From contig NZ_JAPMLM010000069.1 of assembly GCF_026410195.1 (NCBI RefSeq), positions 62,001 to 126,000 on the forward strand: DNA of 64,000 nt, written 5' to 3'. The first letter of the stretch is position 1. Every line of letters begins with the position of its first letter. The DNA is from Xanthomarina sp. F2636L (GTDB taxonomy: Bacteria > Bacteroidota > Bacteroidia > Flavobacteriales > Flavobacteriaceae). Positions 62,501 through 64,000 of this stretch are shown in pieces. Position numbers and translations under genes: made by a program. Below the pieces are notes generated by a model. That model saw only the letters and a program-made list of their open reading frames with translations, had not been told where the DNA came from and made no database searches.

Positions 62501-62847
62501 TTTCGAGAGTTTATTCGGTTTAAAACTTCAGCTCTTAAAAGTACATTGGCATTGTCTGTTTCTTCTATTTGATAAGGCCTTCTATAGCTTCCAGGATAAA
62601 AAAGTACGTCTTTGTCATTCAGCATAACTTCTAAATCGTTTAGATAGAAAGCAGCTTCTTCTTTATCGTTAAAAACAAGCAAAAAAGGTTTGTCTGTTTG
62701 TTTAAATGTTTCAGTTAAAACAAAAGATAAGGAAGAGCCTACAAGACCTTTTAAATGTGTTTTATTTTGGTTTTTGGCAATAGCAGTTTGCAGATTTTGC
62801 GTTTGCAGAGCCTGTGCATATGTTTGCGAGAGAAGAGTTTTACTCAA
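59509..62847 (-). CDS. mfd: Transcription-repair coupling factor
   Basis: A 1112-residue Mfd. The UvrB-like N-terminal part has FLLVFNDKEEAAFYLNDLE. The RNA polymerase-interacting CarD-like domain is LEIGDYVTHIDHGIGRFGG. The helicase core has Walker A GDVGFGKTEVA, Walker B DEEQKFG and TATPIPRTL, and ends with the TRCF C-terminal domain. It removes stalled RNA polymerase and recruits repair. Start is a TTG at 62847, since no in-frame ATG lies upstream before a stop. Confidence 0.96.
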   Translation of the reverse strand: MSKTLLSQTYAQALQTQNLQTAIAKNQNKTHLKGLVGSSLSFVLTETFKQTDKPFLLVFNDKEEAAFYLNDLEVMLNDKDVLFYPGSYRRPYQIEETDNANVLLRAEVLNRINSRKKPAIIVTYPDALFEKVVTRKELERNTLKVSVSDNLSIDFVNEVLFEYKFKRVDFVTEPGEFSVRGGIVDVFSFSHDEPYRIEFFGDEVDSIRTFDVETQLSTEQIKKISIIPNVANKLIEERRQSFLDYIASKTVVFTKNSDLMFSRIDDFFEKAEEAFKNLTSEIKHAEPEELFCNATLLKKQLLDFTLVEFGTQNIFNNDSTITFNTTPQPAFNKQFNLLIENLNNNHEKGYTNYIACVSEQQAKRFHDIFEDAEEEVHYKTIVLSLYQGFVDKDNKICCYTDHQIFERYHKFHLKNGYAKKQAITLKELTNLEIGDYVTHIDHGIGRFGGLQKIDVEGKKQEAIKLVYGERDILYLSIHSLHKITKFNGKDGKPPKVYKLGSAAWKNLKQKTKTRVKEIAFNLIQIYAKRKLEKGYQYHPDSTMQLELESSFIYEDTPDQSTATADIKTDMESERPMDRLVCGDVGFGKTEVAIRAAFKAVDNGKQVAVLVPTTILAYQHSRTFKERLKDFPVTVEYVNRFRTAKEKKATLEGLEKGTVDIIIGTHQLVNKNVKFKDLGLLIVDEEQKFGVAVKEKLRTLKEHVDVLTLTATPIPRTLQFSLMAARDLSVITTPPPNRYPIESHVVRFSEETIRDAITYEIQRGGQIFFIHNRIENIKEVAGMIQRLVPDAKIGIGHGQMDGKKLEQLMLAFINGEFDVLISTTIVESGLDVPNANTIFINNANNFGLSDLHQMRGRVGRSNKKAFCYFITPEYSAMTEDARKRITALEQFSELGSGLNIAMKDLEIRGAGDLLGGEQSGFINDIGFDTYQKILNEAIEELKENEFKDLYEDDGKEKEYVKDVTIDSDLEMLFPDDYVNNISERLNLYTQLNNIKTEEELQKFESEIVDRFGELPTQVVDLFNSVRIKWIATKMGVEKVIMKQGKLIGYFITDQKSPYYQSGSFTRVLQYVQSHPGACKMKEKQTRNGLRLLLTFENIKTVKQALSVLKPIVN

Positions 62848-62885
62848 GACAATGTATTTTTATGAATCAAAGATTCTAAGAATTG

Positions 62886-62893
62886 CAAATATA
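62886..62893 (-). promoter_or_regulatory. Bacteroidota -7 box of mfd
   Basis: TATATTTG on the minus strand, a perfect TAnnTTTG, 39 bases before the TTG start. Confidence 0.45.
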
Positions 62894-62984
62894 AAGGTTA
62901 GTATTTAATAATAGTTTAATTTATTTCCTGAATTGAGCAATGTTTTGTCCATTAAAAAAACGAAGTTTATATTTTAATAGGTAG

Positions 62985-63002
62985 TATCTTTGATTATATT
63001 TG
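62985..63002 (+). promoter_or_regulatory. Two overlapping-phase -7 boxes of the TerB-like gene
   Basis: TATCTTTG (62985-62992) and TATATTTG (62995-63002) both match TAnnTTTG and lie 25-42 bases before the ATG. Either or both may be used. Confidence 0.45.
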
Positions 63003-63026
63003 TAGCACTTTAAAAAACAAGATTAT

Positions 63027-63458
63027 ATGTCATTTTCAGATTTATTTGATAGCGGATTTAAACAACGCAACGCAGACCATTTTGCATCCATAGTTAGAGT
63101 AGCCATGGATGATGGAATTATAACAGCTGATGAGAAAGCGTTTTTAGATCGTTTGGCTCGAAGTTTAGATATTAGTGATGATGAATATAAAATTATCTTA
63201 AAAGATTATCAGTCTCACCCAATTAACCCACCAACATCTTATGATAGACGTTTAGAACGTTTATACGATTTATCTAGAATGGTTTATGTAGATCATATTA
63301 AAGGAGATAGTGAAGAGGTTGTTCTTAAAAAGATAGCTGTGGGCTTAGGTTTTAGACCAGACAATGTTAAGTATGTTGTGGATAAAGCGTTAACGCTGGT
63401 AAGTAATGGTGTTGATTTAGATACCTTTTCCGAAGAAATTAAAAACATGAATAGATAA
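63027..63458 (+). CDS. TerB-like protein
   Basis: A 143-residue helical protein. VRVAMDDGIITADEKAFLDRLAR (residues about 22-44) is the TerB family signature, and the acidic D-D-G-x-I-T-x-x-E loop may bind metal. TerB-fold proteins are linked to tellurite resistance and membrane-associated signalling, but isolated copies like this have no known role. A bidirectional terminator follows. Confidence 0.84.
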   Translation: MSFSDLFDSGFKQRNADHFASIVRVAMDDGIITADEKAFLDRLARSLDISDDEYKIILKDYQSHPINPPTSYDRRLERLYDLSRMVYVDHIKGDSEEVVLKKIAVGLGFRPDNVKYVVDKALTLVSNGVDLDTFSEEIKNMNR

Positions 63459-63474
63459 TTAATTTATCTGAAAT

Positions 63475-63513
63475 AAAAAAAGCGAATTATTTTTAAAATA
63501 ATTCGCTTTTTTT
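63475..63513. terminator. Bidirectional terminator between the TerB-like and fbp genes
   Basis: A 19-bp inverted repeat, AAAAAAAGCGAATTATTTT and its complement around one base, with A and T runs at the ends. It serves both convergent genes. Confidence 0.88.
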
Positions 63514-63533
63514 TTATGTTTTATAGTTGGCTG

Positions 63534-64000
63534 TTATTTGGCATTTCGCATAAATTCTTCAGCTTTATCTACCATGTTTTTACTGCCACAAATAAAAGGA
63601 ACACGTTGATGTAATTCGGTAGGTTTAATATCCATAATTCTATTAAAACCATCGCTTGCTTTTCCATTTGCTTGCTCAGCTAAAAATGCCATTGGGTTAC
63701 ATTCGTACAATAAACGTAATTTTCCATTTGAAATCTTAGAGCTTTTCGGGTACAAATAAATACCACCCTTTATCATGTTTCTATGAAAATCTGAAACCAA
63801 AGAACCAATATATCTACTGGTATAAGGTCTGTCCTCTTCTTCCATCTGGCAATATTTAATATAATCTTTTATACCTTGTGGAAAATGAATATAGTTTCCT
63901 TCATTTACAGAATAAATATGACCATTTTCTGGGAATTCCATTTTAGGGTGTGAAAGGTAGAATGTTCCAATAGCTGGGTTTAGAGTAAACCCGTTAACAC
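63534..64000 (-). CDS. fbp: Fructose-1,6-bisphosphatase class I, C-terminal part (cut by window edge)
   Basis: The frame runs off the right edge with no start in the window; the first residues seen are [19 protein letters not shown]. The C-terminal blocks [20 protein letters not shown], then [18 protein letters not shown], contain the substrate-binding and metal-binding (E in YECN) residues of class I FBPase. It removes the 1-phosphate of fructose-1,6-bisphosphate in gluconeogenesis. About 155 C-terminal residues are present. The shorter frame from 63941 is an internal Met, not the true start. Confidence 0.93.
   Translation of the reverse strand, partial: VNGFTLNPAIGTFYLSHPKMEFPENGHIYSVNEGNYIHFPQGIKDYIKYCQMEEEDRPYTSRYIGSLVSDFHRNMIKGGIYLYPKSSKISNGKLRLLYECNPMAFLAEQANGKASDGFNRIMDIKPTELHQRVPFICGSKNMVDKAEEFMRNAK

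Noticed and set aside
1-64000. CRISPR arrays, insertion sequences, integrase or prophage blocks
   Set aside because: No regularly spaced repeats, transposase motifs or phage structural genes were seen; the CHAP gene alone is not enough for a prophage call.

Overview
The window is AT-rich chromosomal DNA from a member of the Bacteroidota, almost certainly family Flavobacteriaceae. The evidence is a flexirubin-type aryl polyene/dialkylresorcinol gene cluster with a tyrosine ammonia-lyase very like the Flavobacterium enzyme, many lipoproteins, -7 promoter boxes of the Bacteroidota form TAnnTTTG, no obvious Shine-Dalgarno usage, and a decayed type IX secretion (T9SS) sorting tail. I saw no tRNA, rRNA, CRISPR array, insertion sequence or integrase.

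Region 1 (1-21022) is a flexirubin pigment cluster. Nearly all genes lie head to tail on the minus strand with tiny gaps or overlaps. Read in transcription order they are: tyrosine ammonia-lyase (starter 4-coumarate), a WG-repeat protein, FabG-type ketoreductase, ketosynthase, acyl carrier protein (ACP), LpxL-like acyltransferase, DarA, DarB, two hotdog dehydratases (one lacking the catalytic His), a small unknown protein, a BtrH-like protein, an ABC-2 exporter, a thioesterase, a ketosynthase, a methyltransferase, a half-length degenerate ketosynthase, a second ACP, a ketosynthase/chain-length-factor pair, a polysaccharide deacetylase, a LolA-like protein and a lipoprotein cut by the left edge. 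An FAD-dependent oxidoreductase is divergent at the other end. The expected ligase and MMPL exporter are not in the window and may lie to the left.

Region 2 (21053-33962) is mixed: secreted proteins of unknown function, an SDR-type threonine dehydrogenase, a lipoprotein, an M13 metallopeptidase lipoprotein, a TPR-like protein, an M28 membrane peptidase, a CBS protein, and nadB-nadA for de novo NAD synthesis.

Region 3 (34019-41025) is a nitric oxide reductase operon on the minus strand: norC, norB, norQ, norD, a hemerythrin/PAS protein, norE-like and norF-like genes. It meets head-on an Rrf2 regulator with three cysteines (NsrR/IscR type), and the two stop codons overlap. The norC promoter and the nadA/Rrf2 intergenic region carry nearly identical palindromes with the core ATGATATnAATCAT. 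The norC copy sits close to -41 relative to a TAnnTTTG box. This is the most informative regulatory signal in the window.

Region 4 (41177-64000) is housekeeping and accessory: a DUF302 gene abutting a T9SS-tail remnant, a zinc-ribbon protein, a spermidine-synthase-like protein, a short SSB, a CHAP/peptidoglycan-binding protein, an EamA transporter, tex, an S9 peptidase, a lipocalin-OmpA-NlpE/META lipoprotein operon, a small Cys/Lys-rich protein, ferritin, a methyltransferase, metG, an LD-carboxypeptidase, yraN, mfd, a TerB-like protein and the C-terminal part of fructose-1,6-bisphosphatase. Most of the content belongs to known systems. The less described elements are the shared nor palindromes, the inactive partner subunits in the pigment cluster, and a few small or decayed genes.
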